Below, piece by piece: positions 38,510 to 50,308 of a stretch of 64,000 bases of DNA. The notes below the pieces were generated by a model, which searched no databases, was not told where the DNA came from, and worked only from the letters and a program-made list of their open reading frames with translations. This stretch comes from Glycine soja (taxonomy: Eukaryota > Streptophyta > Magnoliopsida > Fabales > Fabaceae). The DNA lies in assembly GCF_004193775.1 (NCBI RefSeq), contig NC_041016.1:44813522-44877521 (forward strand). The letters are read 5' to 3'. The position numbers and the translations under genes were made by a program. The stretch's first letter is position 1, and each line of letters begins with the position of its first letter.

Positions 38510-40165
38510 AATATGTGACTGCTTTGAATTAAGATATCCTTACAACTTCAGCTAAAACTAAGGTTGTGAAAATTTGATCCAACCCACTTGTTCAATTGGT
38601 TAAATCGAGAATTAATCTGTTATGCAGTTTGAATAATCCTTAAAACAAGAAAATAATCATTAAACAGATGTAAAACTAGGGTGTTAAAAAAAAAACTGAT
38701 TTAGATTGGATTAGATTGTAGCGGAATTTGAATTGTTTTTTTTAACTAGTTTAAAAAAAAAAAGACGGTACTATCTTATAAAATCAAGTCAGTTAACTCA
38801 ATTGTTTGTATAAAATCAGTTTCGTTAATCGAATTAATTTTTATTTAAATATTTTTTATTTGAAAAAATAACTCAAAATTAATTTGAAAATCAGTTCGAA
38901 ATTAGTTTATTTGTTAAAATTAATTTAAAACTGATTAAAAACTAGTCTAGATAATAATTAATTTTTTAAAATCAATTTAATTTTATACCCGTTTTTAAAT
39001 CAATTTGTATATTTAAATATAAAATTGAACCGAATATAAAATTGAACAGATTGAAACAGTACACTAATGCAAGAAAAGTAGAAACTTTGACTAAAGTTAT
39101 AAAAAAAGAAGGGGATTGAAGGAGACAAACGAAACTCCTATGATCAAAGGCAAATTTATTAAATAGTGATTTAGTATATTTAAAGAGGTAAATTTATTAA
39201 ATAAAATATTATAAAATTTTAATATGTTAAATAAAATATCATAATAAATAAATATACTATGAACAAAGTCATTAAAGGTAATGAAAAATATATTTACGTT
39301 ACTTTATTATTGTTTTTATATTGATAAAAAAAATATTATATATTGTGTTGTTGAAATTTAATATTACAATTTTTATATCTTGATTTTTATAATTGTATAT
39401 TATACTAATTTTTCTTTTTTACTCAAAATACAAATCTGTTATTGTTAATGAACATTATTGTATTTTATTAAAAACTTAAATATTATGGTATGTTTTATTA
39501 GACTTTTAAGTATATTTTGAATGTTAAAGAACTTATAAAGTTATGTCAAATTATATTTATTTAGTATTATTGCATAAACTTTTTAATTATTAATATTGGT
39601 TTAACCACGGTTCAACTATGGTTGAACCTTTGAATCAATGTCTTAATTGTTCAATGATCAATTTGATTTTAAAAATATTGGTTAAAACATAAATCTTATA
39701 ACTCAATTAAAAACTCAATATACTCACTTCTAGAGCACGTTAAGGTTGGGAGCAATTGTTCAAGATGGATTAGGCTTCAAATCCAATTTGCATAATTGCC
39801 CACCTTAATAATATGTAGAAATCATAAATCTTAGATTTTTCTTAACAAAGCATATCATAACAATAATCAATTCACCAATTGTCATATGAAAATTCAATCA
39901 TCATACACCGTCGTCAGTCAATCAATCATCATCATCATGATTTATCCATCAAACATCATCATCACATGTCCATCAATCATCGACACCAAAGACAAATTCA
40001 ACCCCATGAAGATTTCACCTTTGAGCAATTAACCCCAAAGTACTTCTCTTAACATAGTCACACTGTATGATCTGACAATTAACCTTGTAAAAGATATATG
40101 GTTTTATCGAAAATGAATGAATGTAGGTAGTGACTTACCTCGATAAGGCTTGCAAAAACCTTAAC
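38510..40165. other. AT-rich, no gene recognised
   Basis: Very AT-rich with many short direct repeats such as AAATTGATTTAAA, then ATCATCATC-rich sequence at 39890-39970. Nothing identifiable. Confidence 0.4.
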
Positions 40166-40169
40166 CTAC

Positions 40170-40719
40170 CAAATGATTAGTGAATTTTAGTTATGGTTCA
40201 GCCCACTAATCCAAGATCAAGTCCAAGATTCTCCACTAAGTGTGCTTAGGTGTCATGAGACATGTAAAACATGAAGGACATGCACAAAGTGTGACTATAT
40301 GATGTAACAATGGGGTGTAACAAGCAAATGCTCACCTCCCCCTCTAAAATTTAATTGGATTGGGCTTCTCCCAACTCAATTAAATTTTATCTCCCAATAC
40401 ACACATCAAATATTCACTTAATGCATGTAAAATTACAAAACTATCTCTAATACAAAAACTAGTCTTGGTGTCCTAAAATACAAGGGCTGAAAAATCCTAC
40501 ATTACTGGAGTACCCTACTTACATTATGAAGCTCTAAATACAAGACCCAAAAATAATAAAATCCTAATCTAATATGTACAAAGATAAGTGGGCTCATACT
40601 TAGCCCATGAGCCCAAAATCTACCCTAAGACTCATGAGAACCCTAGGGCCTTTTCTTGCCTTTCTAGTTCAATCTTCTTTGAGTCTTCTATCCAATGCCC
40701 TTGGGGGGTAGGATTGCAT
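40170..40719 (-). repeat. gypsy LTR fragment (distal part)
   Basis: Matches 43240-43604 continued at 61056-61265: GATTAGTGAATTTTAG through GGATTGCATCA. Confidence 0.75.
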
Positions 40720-40722
40720 CAT

Positions 40723-41328
40723 TCATGATGTAGCTCCATGTGGAGCTTGTAGGTCTTGAATCTTCTTTATCAATGGAGTCATTTGTTTCTTGAAGATCAA
40801 TGACAGCGGAATGGAGAAGGAAGAAAGATGATAGGAGATGCTACTTCAAGGAGAAGATGTGTCAAGAACAAGTTCACCACCATAGGAAGCCATGGATAAG
40901 AGCTTGACTGTAGGAGAAGATGAGTGGAGGGAGAATGAGAGAAAGAGCACGAAATTTTATGCCTCAAATGAGGTCTGAACTTTAAAGTGTAATTCCAAAT
41001 GATCAAAGTTGAAAAATGCACACACAAGACCTCTATTTATTGCCTAAGCGTCACACAAAAATTGGAGGGAAATTTGAATTCTATTCAAATTTCACTTGAA
41101 TTTGAATTTGAATTTGTGGAGCCAAATTTAGAGCCAAAATTTCACTAATTATGATTAGTGAATTTTAGATATGGTTCAGTCCACTAATCCAAGATCAAGT
41201 CCAAGATTCTCCACTAAGTGTGCTTAGGTGTCATGAGTCATGTAAAGCATGAAGGACATGCACAAAATGTGACAATATGATGTGGCAATGGTGTGTAGCA
41301 AGCAAATGCTCACCTCCCCCTGTTGTTC
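40723..41328 (-). repeat. gypsy LTR fragment (proximal part)
   Basis: Matches 42817-43410. It breaks off after GCTCACCTCCCC, where it joins gag. Confidence 0.75.
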
Positions 41329-41728
41329 AACCTTCATTTCCCAATCTAGGTAGGCCTCAACATTATCTTTTCCATGGAAATATGGGAGGCTAATGTTAAC
41401 CTCTTGAGGCCTTCTATCCTTTTCTCTTCTTTGGGAGTAATGTTTAGTATGTGACCTATGGAGCCCTCTATAATAGTCACTAAGTTCTTCACTTAAACTC
41501 TTGAAAGAGTCATGACTACTAAAGGTGGCATATTTTTCTCTTTTCATTTCTTTCATTATTTTTCTTCTTTCTTCCTCTCTTTCTTTCATCTTGACTTATT
41601 TCTTCCACTCTTTTTTCTCGTTTTTCTTTCCATAATTTAAGGGATCTCAACTCATCTAATATCTTATACAAGGGGTCCTTAGGATTAGAACCCTCACCAT
41701 TAACACTAGATGAAGAATGAAGACTCAT
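41325..41728 (-). pseudogene. Ty3/gypsy gag relic
   Basis: Starts MSLHSSSSVNGEGSNP at 41728, runs through a Lys/Glu/Arg-rich coiled stretch, shifts frame near 41560, then reads RPQEVNISLPYFHGKDNVEA and LDWEMKVEQ, the N-terminal part of a plant gypsy gag domain. It is cut at 41328 by fusion to LTR sequence. Confidence 0.75.
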
Positions 41729-42816
41729 GTTGGTTCCTAAGTTGTGGTTCTTTATTGTTGGGGGTTTGAAAACAAAAGGTAAAAGAAACTATGGTTGAAA
41801 CTAGTCAAAATAAACACTAAAAGAGGTGTGAAAGATAAGGTAAAAACTAATTGGTAAAAGGAAAGCTATCTAGGCGGTTTGACAATGGAAGGTAAAGGAA
41901 ATTTAAAGCAAGCTAGACGGTTTCCTATGTGAAGGCTTGGATGACCCTTTGGAGGTCCCAAATAGCTCTTCACTTAGTATACATAGTTTACACTAAGCTA
42001 TTACACAAAAATAGAGGTTTGGGCGGTCTCTTAGAGACTCCCAATACACCCCTGAAGAATGTCCAAATACAAGTAATTGCAAAAGAAAAAAGAATTCAGC
42101 ACTCAATTATTCTATTACAACAAATTTAACAAAGCAATCAAGTTCTTCAAATTGGTCTTCAATGCTTGTTTGTTTTCTCAAGTGTTTCACTGAAAATTTG
42201 ATGAGGCTTTGGTTGCTTCAAATCCAATGGTGCTCCTAAGATGGTTAACCTCAAAGACTAAAAAATATTCCTTCAAGCATCGCACCAATTTCCTCTTCCA
42301 AGTTGTAGGCAACACTTAAACACAAAAAAAAAGACAAGCAAGAAACCAAAAGATGAAACGAAAGCTAAACTAAAAGGAAATTTAATGTGACATTAATTCA
42401 ATGAGATTCAAGAAAAAAAATAAAGTAAAAGGAAAGCACCACAAGCCTAGGTGGAACACAAAGGAAGTCCTAGAATGACACTAGATTAGATTGACAAATT
42501 AAAAACAAGACTCAAAGAAAAATTCTAGTTATGTCAATTTAGCAACACATCTAAAACATGAACAACTCCAAGGAGTGAAATAGGCTTGTAATACAACTCA
42601 AAATAATGAACTATGGAAATACAAGAACAAGTGTAGATCTAAGATTTAATCGGTTTTTTTTTTTTTAATCTATTCCAAATAGAACCAAACCACAAGACAA
42701 TGGAGGGGATACATGGAGAATAAGATGAAGAACAAGGAATTGAAGTGAATTGACCAAACAAAAAGATAGAGGAAGCAAAAGAACATCACCTAGATGAAGA
42801 TGCTCTTGATACCACA
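41729..42816 (-). other. gypsy 5' leader
   Basis: About 1.1 kb between the gag start and the primer-binding site. No coding seen. Confidence 0.55.
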
Positions 42817-43604
42817 TGATGTAGCTCCATGTGGAGCTTGTAGGCCTTGGATCTTCTTCATCAATAGAGTCATTTGCTTCTTGAAGATCAATGACAATGG
42901 AATAGAGAAGGAAGAAATATGATTTGCCACTTCAAGGAGAAGATGAGTCAAGAACAAGCTCACCACCATAGGAAGTTATGGATAAGAGCTTGAAGGTAAG
43001 AGAAAATGAGTGGAGGGAGAATGAGAGAAGGTACATAAAATTTTATCCTCAAATGAGGTCTGAACTTTGAAGTGTAATTCTCAAATGATCAAAGTTTAAA
43101 AAAATGCACATACAAGATCTCTATTTATAGCCTAAGTGTCACACAAAAATTTGAGGGAAATTTGAATTCTATTCAAATTTCACTTGAATTGGAATTTGAA
43201 TTTGTGGAGCCAAATTTGGAGCCAAAATTTCAATAATTATGATTAGTTAATTTTAGCTATGGTTCAATCCACTAATCCAAGATCAAGTCCAAGATTCTCC
43301 ACTAAGTGTGCTTAGGTGTCATGAGTCATGTAAAGCATGAAGGACATGCATAAAGTGTGACTATATGATGTGGCAATGGGGTGTAGCAAGCAAATGCTCA
43401 CCTCCCCCTTAGGATGGTCCAAAACTTAATTGGATTGAGTTTCTCCAATTCAATTAAATTTCTCTCCAACACACACACACATCAAATAGTGCACTTAATG
43501 CATATGAAATTACAAAACTACCCCTAATACAAAAACTAGTCTAGGTGCCCTAAAATACAAGGGTTGAAAAATCCTACATTACTAGGGTACCCTCCCTATA
43601 CTAT
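42817..43604 (-). repeat. gypsy right LTR, first part
   Basis: Begins TGATGTAGCTCC directly after the PBS (TGGTATCAAGAGC on minus, 42801-42815). Ends at the ACTAT target site of the Ogre-like insertion; continues at 61056. Confidence 0.85.
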
Positions 43605-45546
43605 TGTCATACCCTAATTTCGTCCGGGGACCTTTGCTTGATGACATGCGACCTTTCTTTGGTCCTTGTGAGGTGCTTGACACCCATCATTAGGCAGTTT
43701 GTGAAATTTCAGGACATGCCGAAAAACCAAAAAATATATGATGCACAATCCGTAAGTTTCCGTGACACACCGGAAATCAAATGGAAGCATCGTTGCATAA
43801 TTAAGTGAGGTTCCGTAACATTCCGTAAGTCAAAAAGGGGATGATTATGTAATCCGCAAGGTTCCGTAACATTACGGAAAGAAAACAAGTATCGTTACGA
43901 AATTCGTAAGTTTCCGTAACTTTACGAAAAAAGAATCACCAAAAAACAGCAGAGGGGGGTGTACTTAGTAAAAATGGGGGTGCAAATAGCACCCAGGCCC
44001 ACTTGGGCCCTCCGGAATATTCCTCCAGAAGGCGATTGCTTCTGGAGGAAGCAACCCTGCTCGCCTGGGCGAGCTGAGCTCGCTGGGCGAGCTGGGCGGC
44101 AACCACCTCCCCTATTTTGCTATAAATAGGGGAGGAAGGCAAGAAGGAAGGGGTTCAACCCCTTAGGCACTTCTCTCTCTTTCGAATTTGCTTGGAAAAA
44201 TTGTTTCCGTGAAGAAAATCTAAGCCGAGGCGCTTCCGAAACGTTTCCGTAACGTTTTCCGTGAGGAATTTCGCAAAGATTTCAACCGTTCTTCGACGTT
44301 CTTCATTCGTTCTTCATCGTTCTTCGATCTTCAACGGGTAAGTACCTCGAACCAAGCTTTTCGATTCATTCTATGTACCCGTAGTGGTCCACATTGTGTT
44401 TCGTGCATTTTTATTCTCGTTTTGTTTACTTTTTATACCCCCTGTTGACGTGCTTAAGCCATTTTACTTAAGTCATTTCTCGCTTAACTTAAAAATAAAA
44501 TAAATTTCCACCGAACGTTTGAATTGTATTATCCATTAACTTCGGTTAAAATAAATTCCGACCGTTCGGTCGTGCCGTAACCACGTTGGAAATCAAAAAG
44601 AGGTAAAAAATAATATAATAGTCAAAAAGACATCTTTTAGTAAAATCAAGCAGAAAATCAATCGAACGTTTTCTCTTTGGGATTTCTCATTCTTAATCGA
44701 ATTGATTAATAACTAAAGTGAAACTAAAGGCTAAAATCAATTCGCCTAGTCAAGCTCGTCCATAAAAATAGGCTTTTGAAGTTTGTCATTTCAATTTCTC
44801 ACTAAGTAAAATGGATCATTTTTAAGGTCCAACGCCTTAAAATGATCACCACTTAAGTAAAAAAGAATCATTTGATAAGCAAGAACTACGTAGGTCTGAG
44901 TTCCTCATTGAGGATACGTAGGAGCAAAAGCCCCGCTTTTGTCGACCACCCCAAGAGATCGTTAATGGTCCAAATGCCTTAACGTTTTTCTCCTTTCAAA
45001 AACAAGAGATCGTTAATGGTCCAACGCCTTAACGTTTCTCCCCTTTCAAAATCAAAAGACCGTTTAATGGTTCAACACCTTAAATGACCTTTTGTTCAAT
45101 AAAAACATATTTTGCAAAAAAGACAAAAACAACTTAACCAAACACTTTGTTCTGAAAGAACTACGTAGGTCTGATTTCCTCATCGCAAATTGAGGAATAC
45201 GTAGGAGCAAAGGGAAACACCCTTGTCGACCACAAAAAGAGAAAATATAAAAAGGGTATAAAGGATATAAGGACATAAAAGGGAACGTAAAAATCAAAGT
45301 CATGTTTGCACATTCGATTAAAGGCTGCCGTCCCTTGGGACGGACGTGTGGGGTGCTAATACCTTCCCCGTGCGTAAATACAACTCCCGAACCTTTCAAC
45401 TTAAAAGTTCGTAGATCGCGTCTTTTCCGGTTTTTCCGACGTTTTCCTCAAATAAACGTTGGTGGCGACTCCGCGCGTATTCCTTTCGTGGAACACGCAT
45501 CCCGCGAGTCACGCGTCGCCCTCCCGCCGAAGGGTAGGTTGCGACA
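43605..45546 (+). repeat. Ogre-like 5' LTR
   Basis: 1942 bases starting TGTCATACCC. It holds the TATA box (44121), a ~55-base tandem duplication (AGAGATCGTTAATGGTCC..., about 44955-45055) and two copies of the ACTACGTAGGTCTGA module (44886 and 45161). Open frames inside (45064-45399, 45302-45577) repeat in the other LTR and are not considered genes. Confidence 0.95.
44106..44135 (+). promoter_or_regulatory. LTR TATA box inside a perfect inverted repeat
   Basis: CCTCCCCTATTT (44106-44117) and AAATAGGGGAGG (44124-44135) are perfect reverse complements around a 6-base loop. TATAAATA (44121-44128) spans loop and right arm. Likely the U3 promoter. Same structure at 59615-59644. Confidence 0.75.
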
Positions 45547-45570
45547 GTTGGCGACTCCACTGGGGACTAT
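45547..45570 (+). other. primer-binding site of the Ogre-like element
   Basis: GGCGACTCCACTGGGGAC begins within a few bases of the LTR end (GCGACA). This is not the initiator-Met type. Ogre elements are described as using an Arg tRNA; I did not align it to a tRNA. Confidence 0.65.
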
Positions 45571-46423
45571 TTTTTAGAGAGTTAGGCCATTTAATCTTGT
45601 GCAATGTTTTATCATGACTTTCTCCTTTGTTGGTTTCCCTTTATTTGTTTTATGTTCTTGTGTATATAAACTATTTGTTGCTTTTAGTGTGTTTTAGAAT
45701 GTATGCATGAGGTAAATATTTATTCATTTGATGCACACAAACACTAACACTATTTGCACACACTGTGAGTGAAAAAGGGCCCTATACCTGGGTTCATGGG
45801 AACATAAGGAGTGGAGGTGAATCTGTGATCATGCTAGGTCTCCGACTTGCTTGATTACAATGAACCCTCATCTAGGGCTTTTCTCTTTGAAAACTTATTG
45901 TTGCTAGTAGTCCCTACTGCTGCAATATGTTCTTCGAAGGGGATGATACCTCTAGAAACCATCAAGAGAGATATGACTACCTTGGGGATTATTGCTAAAA
46001 GCCTAGTTAGTTCTCTCCCTTATAGGTCCCTTAAATAGGGGCACGGAGCAAACACGCTGCGTGCCATTTTTCACACTGCCATGCATAAGTATCATATACC
46101 CTTTTGCTTATATTTGTTTGTGAATATTGTCGTACTATGTACATCCCCGTGTTGTGCCTTTCGCATATGCATCATGCGTGGGTTTCATCTTTGATCCCCT
46201 CACTTTAGCAAACCGACGGAGGGTCCGTGTCGCCTTCTTAAAAAACATACGTTGGGTGCCATGCTGCCCAAACGTTGTATCCAAGAAGGAAACAATTTCT
46301 CGGGCTCCCGTATTCGTAAATTGCATCTGTGTCATATGCATTTCTTCATGCATTCATCCATTCCACCCATGATAGATGTAGGAGTTTTGTTTCGCACTGG
46401 ATTTTATTTCACTTTAGTAAAAC
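45571..46423 (+). other. Ogre-like 5' leader
   Basis: Non-coding leader between primer site and ORF1. The block around 46190-46360 is repeated in diverged form after ORF1 (47530-47700). Confidence 0.6.
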
Positions 46424-47404
46424 ATGGGATCAAGTCAAAAGCCTTCGCTTAAAAAGAGGTTCTATCAAGTCAAAATCAAGAGCTTAGAGGTCACCAGTTT
46501 ACGAAAGTTGGGGCAATTAATGGGTCAACTTCAACGGCAAGCCTTTCGCAAAGCCTATGGTAAGATTTGGGACCTAGCTAGGGTAGAAGTCTCCATGGAA
46601 CCGATTGCATCCCTTTCCCAGTATTATGACCAGCCCCTAAGGTGCTTCACATTTGAGGACTTCCAGCTAGTGCCGACTGTGAAAGAGTTGGAAGAAATCC
46701 TGGGATGCCAACTGGGAGGAAGGAAGCCATATCTTTTCTTTGGGTTCTATCCCTCCACGACAAGAGTTGCCAAGGTAGTGAAAATCTCAGCACAAGAGTT
46801 GGAACGTCTAAAGCAAAACAGAAATGGAGTAGTCGGAGTACCAAGGAAGTGTTTGGAGGAAAGGGCAAAGGCCTTGGAAAATCAAGGCGAATGGGCTTTC
46901 TTTTATTGACATCTTGGCGTTTTTTATCTTTGGAGTTGTCCTCTTTCCGAATATGGAAGGGTTAGTGGACCTAGCAGCGATTGACGCTTTCCTCGCCTTT
47001 CATCATGGCAAGGAAAGCCCGGTCGTCGCCATTTTGGCCATGTATGACACGTTCGACCGGGGATGTAAAAAGAGCAGCGCAAGAATTGTTTGTTGTGCAC
47101 TGGCTCTCTATGTGTGGCTGGTTTCACACCTTTTTTCTCCAAGAAGGTAGGCCCGTCTATCCGCTACAAGGTCACCGCTCGTGCGTCGAAAAGGGAAAGG
47201 GTAATTGATTCATTGCACCAAGAGGCAACAATGTGGACGGACTGATTTGCTCTTACTTTGAACAGGAGTCAAGAACTTCCCCCATTGCTAGCCAAGGCCA
47301 AGGCAATGGCGGACACCTACTCCGCCCCCGAGGAGATCCACGGACTTCTCAGCTATTGTCAGCATATGATAGACTTAATGGACCATATGATTAGAAACCG
47401 CTAG
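46424..47404 (+). pseudogene. Ogre-like ORF1 (DUF7745 / plant-mobile-domain-like), frameshifted
   Basis: Opens MGSSQKPSLKKRFYQVK and holds SQYYDQPLRCFTFEDFQLVP then EELEILG-like sequence. This resembles the DUF7745/plant-mobile-domain proteins commonly annotated in legume genomes and corresponding to the Ogre ORF1 upstream of gag; its function is unknown. The first frame stops at 46909. The same protein continues one frame over at about 46907 (DIL, then FIFGVVLFPNMEGLVDLAAI) to 47150, shifts again, and ends MIDLMDHMIRNR with TAG at 47402-47404. At least two frameshifts are present, so no full protein can be made. Confidence 0.75.
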
Positions 47405-48480
47405 GAAGTTTGTATTGTCGCTCAGATCTTGACTAGTTATAACTTTTTGAAAAAAATGAGTTTATCCCACGTTTTTACTCCAAAAATCAGTGCGAATCAA
47501 GTCACTCCCACATTTTATCTCTAGCATGCATTGTATGTTGGTCTCGTCCTTTGTCACGGGAAGCCGGAAGGTCCATATCACCTTCTTAACTGTACACATA
47601 GGGCACTGCGCCCCCAAATGCGCAAGTAAGAAGAGATGATTTTTCGGGCTCTCGTGTCCGTAAATGCATTCATTTTATGCATCGCATAAACATCTCTTCA
47701 TGGCATCATAATGAACATATCGTTCCTGCATTTGTCTGTTATCATATTCCAGCCTCACATTTTGCATGAGTCATGGCATCATCATGCATATGCGTTCAAC
47801 AAACTTTTTGATCTGCAAAATTGCATACCATTTGTTTTCATGTTTGCTCATCCTTGTGTTTTCCTCTACAAAACAAAAACAAAAAAAGGGGGAAGCGTGA
47901 AACTTCACACTACATTCTTAGTTTCATGTGTTAGGCACCATGAGCCAACCATGTTGGGATCATAAACCCGTTTCACTTAAAAACAAAATAATTGAACATG
48001 GTACCTAATGCATGGTTAACTAGGAAATGGTGTTTCTTCAGGCATCTCAATTTCACAATTACATTTTCCATGCATAGCTTAAAGTATGCCCGAGTCATTC
48101 ATCCCTATGAGATGTTGTTGAAATATTGGCGATCAGAATTGCCATTCCTTGGATTATAGGGTTGAACCAAGCTCATGCTTTTTCGAAAAAAGTTCATCAA
48201 GTCAAGTTGAAGTATGGAAGTAACTATCTTGCAAAAATTGGGGCAAAAGATGAATCGAGTCACATCACTGCTTCGTCTACTGCCAAACATATTTAGGATT
48301 GTTGATGTCCTTGTTACTTCCAGTTTCACCTTGACAAAGATGTCATGGACCATGTTGAAAATCTAAAATGATTCAACCCCATATCCTGCGTAAAAATTCG
48401 CAATACTTCGACTGTACATCATTCGCATGCATCCATGCTTTTCATTGGTTGCATTGCTCATTGCATTCTTTCCTTGAAAA
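47405..48480 (+). other. spacer between ORF1 and gag
   Basis: Contains the diverged repeat of the leader (47530-47700) and AT-rich sequence. No coding recognised. Confidence 0.5.
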
Positions 48481-48495
48481 ATAAAATAAAATAAA

Positions 48496-50308
48496 ATGAA
48501 CTTATCAAAAAGAAAAGGAAACGCTTTACGGCGCCCTTACCGAACTCGTGCTAGAGCTAGAGTAATGGGTGAAGCAGAGAAGGTGCAAGAGAAGATGAAG
48601 GCCAAAAATGGAGGCCATAAAAGAGCAAATGGCCACAATGATAAAGGCCATGATGAGCATGAAGAAGATAATGGAAGCCAATGCGGTTATAGTTGCCGCT
48701 ATTAAGCGCTGTCGCTAAGGTGAACCCAATGCTCCCATCTGGCCTCAAGCAAATGAATCGTCCAACCTCAAATATGGTAGGCAAAGATTTGGGAAGTACG
48801 GATGACCCCATGATGTGCAAATTCAAAACGAGCATGCCTTCCCATCATATGGCATGCCTCCCAACTATACACCACCCAATGTGGCATACACTCTCAATGA
48901 AAATCTCAATAACTCCACTCCGATACTCATTGAGAACCAATAACCTCATCAGGCACATATCTCTCAAACCATGGGGGAGACACATGAAATTCCCCACCAC
49001 AATCTAGCTGACTTCGAGCCTTGGCTCGGATATGCCACTGAAGGGCAAGCAGTTGGTGGTATACCCTTTGAAAACACTTTGGAGGGCCCTCAGTTTCGCC
49101 CACAACCACAACCATTGCGTTTTGTGGTGGGAAGAGCCCCTCCTGCTATGGCCGAAAAGGGAAAGGCGGATCATCTAAAGGAAAGGCTCAGGGCCATTGA
49201 AGGAGGTGAAGATTATGCCTTTGCTAACCTAGAAAAGTTGTTCCTAGTACCCAATATCATCACCCCTCCCAAGTTCAAGGTGCTGGACTTTGACAAGTAC
49301 AAGGGGACTACTTGTCCCAAGAACCATCTAAAGATGTATTGTCAGAAGATGGGGGAATACGCAAAAGATGAGGAATTGTTGATACATTCCTTCCATGAAA
49401 GTCTTACTGGGGTAGCTGTTACCTGGTACACTAACTTGGAACCTTCCCGAGTCCATTCTTGGAAGGACCTAATGGTTGCCTTTGTTAGGCAGTATTAGTA
49501 CAATTTTGATATGGTTCTGGATAGGATGCAACTACTGAACATTTGCAAAAAGGGGGACGGATCTTTCAAAGAACACGCCCAAAAGGTGGAGGGATCTGGC
49601 GGCCCAAGTGGTACCCCCAATGATGGAAAGGGAGACGATAATCGTGATGGTAGACACATTATCGATACTCTACTATGAAAAGATGGTGGGCTACGCACCC
49701 TCAAAGCTTTGCGGATTTGGTCTTCGCCAGTGAAAGGATCGAAGTGGATCTGAAAAGAGGCAAATTTAATCATCCTGCTTAGACGAATGAGAAAACTGGG
49801 GCAAATAAAGAGGGTGAGGATGAGGGAGAAACCCATGCTGTGACTGCCATTCCTATACGGCCAAGTTTCCCACCAAACCCAACAATGTCATTACTCAGTC
49901 AATAACAAACCACCTCCTTACCCACCACCCGGTTATCCACAAAGGCCATCCCTAAATCAACCACAAAGCCTGTCTACCGCACTTCCAATGACGAAGACCA
50001 CCTTTAGCACAAACCAAAAAAACACCAACCAAGAAGTGAATTTTGCAGCGAGAAAGCCTGTAGAATTCACCCCAATTCCAGTGTCCTATGCTGACTTGCT
50101 CCCATATCTACTTGATAATTCAATGGTAGCCATAACCCTAGCCAAGGTTCATCAACCTCCATTTCTCCGAGAATACGACTCGAACGCAACGTGTGCTTGT
50201 CACGGAGAAGCCCCGGGGCGTTCCATTGAGCATTGTAGGGCTCTGAAGCGTAAGGTGCAAGGTCTAATTGATGCGGGCTGGCTGAAATTTGAGGAGAATT
50301 GCGTGTAA
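48496..50308 (+). pseudogene. Ogre-like gag, broken
   Basis: Pieces in order: basic/Met-Lys start (48496-48705), a Pro-rich linker, MGETHEIPHHNLADFEPWLG at 48971, and the Retrotrans_gag core at 49280-49497 (FDKYKGTTCPKNHLKMYC; WYTNLEPSRVHSWKDLM; FVRQY), cut by TAG at 49496-49498. Core remnants then continue in shifting frames to about 49760, followed by a linker and, at 49988-50308, KPVEFTPIPVSYADLLPYL and a Cys/His motif CACHGEAPGRSIEHC before the stop at 50306. At least four breaks. The order is that of soybean Ogre-like gag polyproteins. Protease and polymerase, which should follow, were not found. Confidence 0.85.

Noticed and set aside
45064..45577. Frames of 111 and 91 residues in the LTR, repeated at 60573-61104
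   Set aside because: Overlapping, opposite-strand, present because the LTR is duplicated; no domain features.
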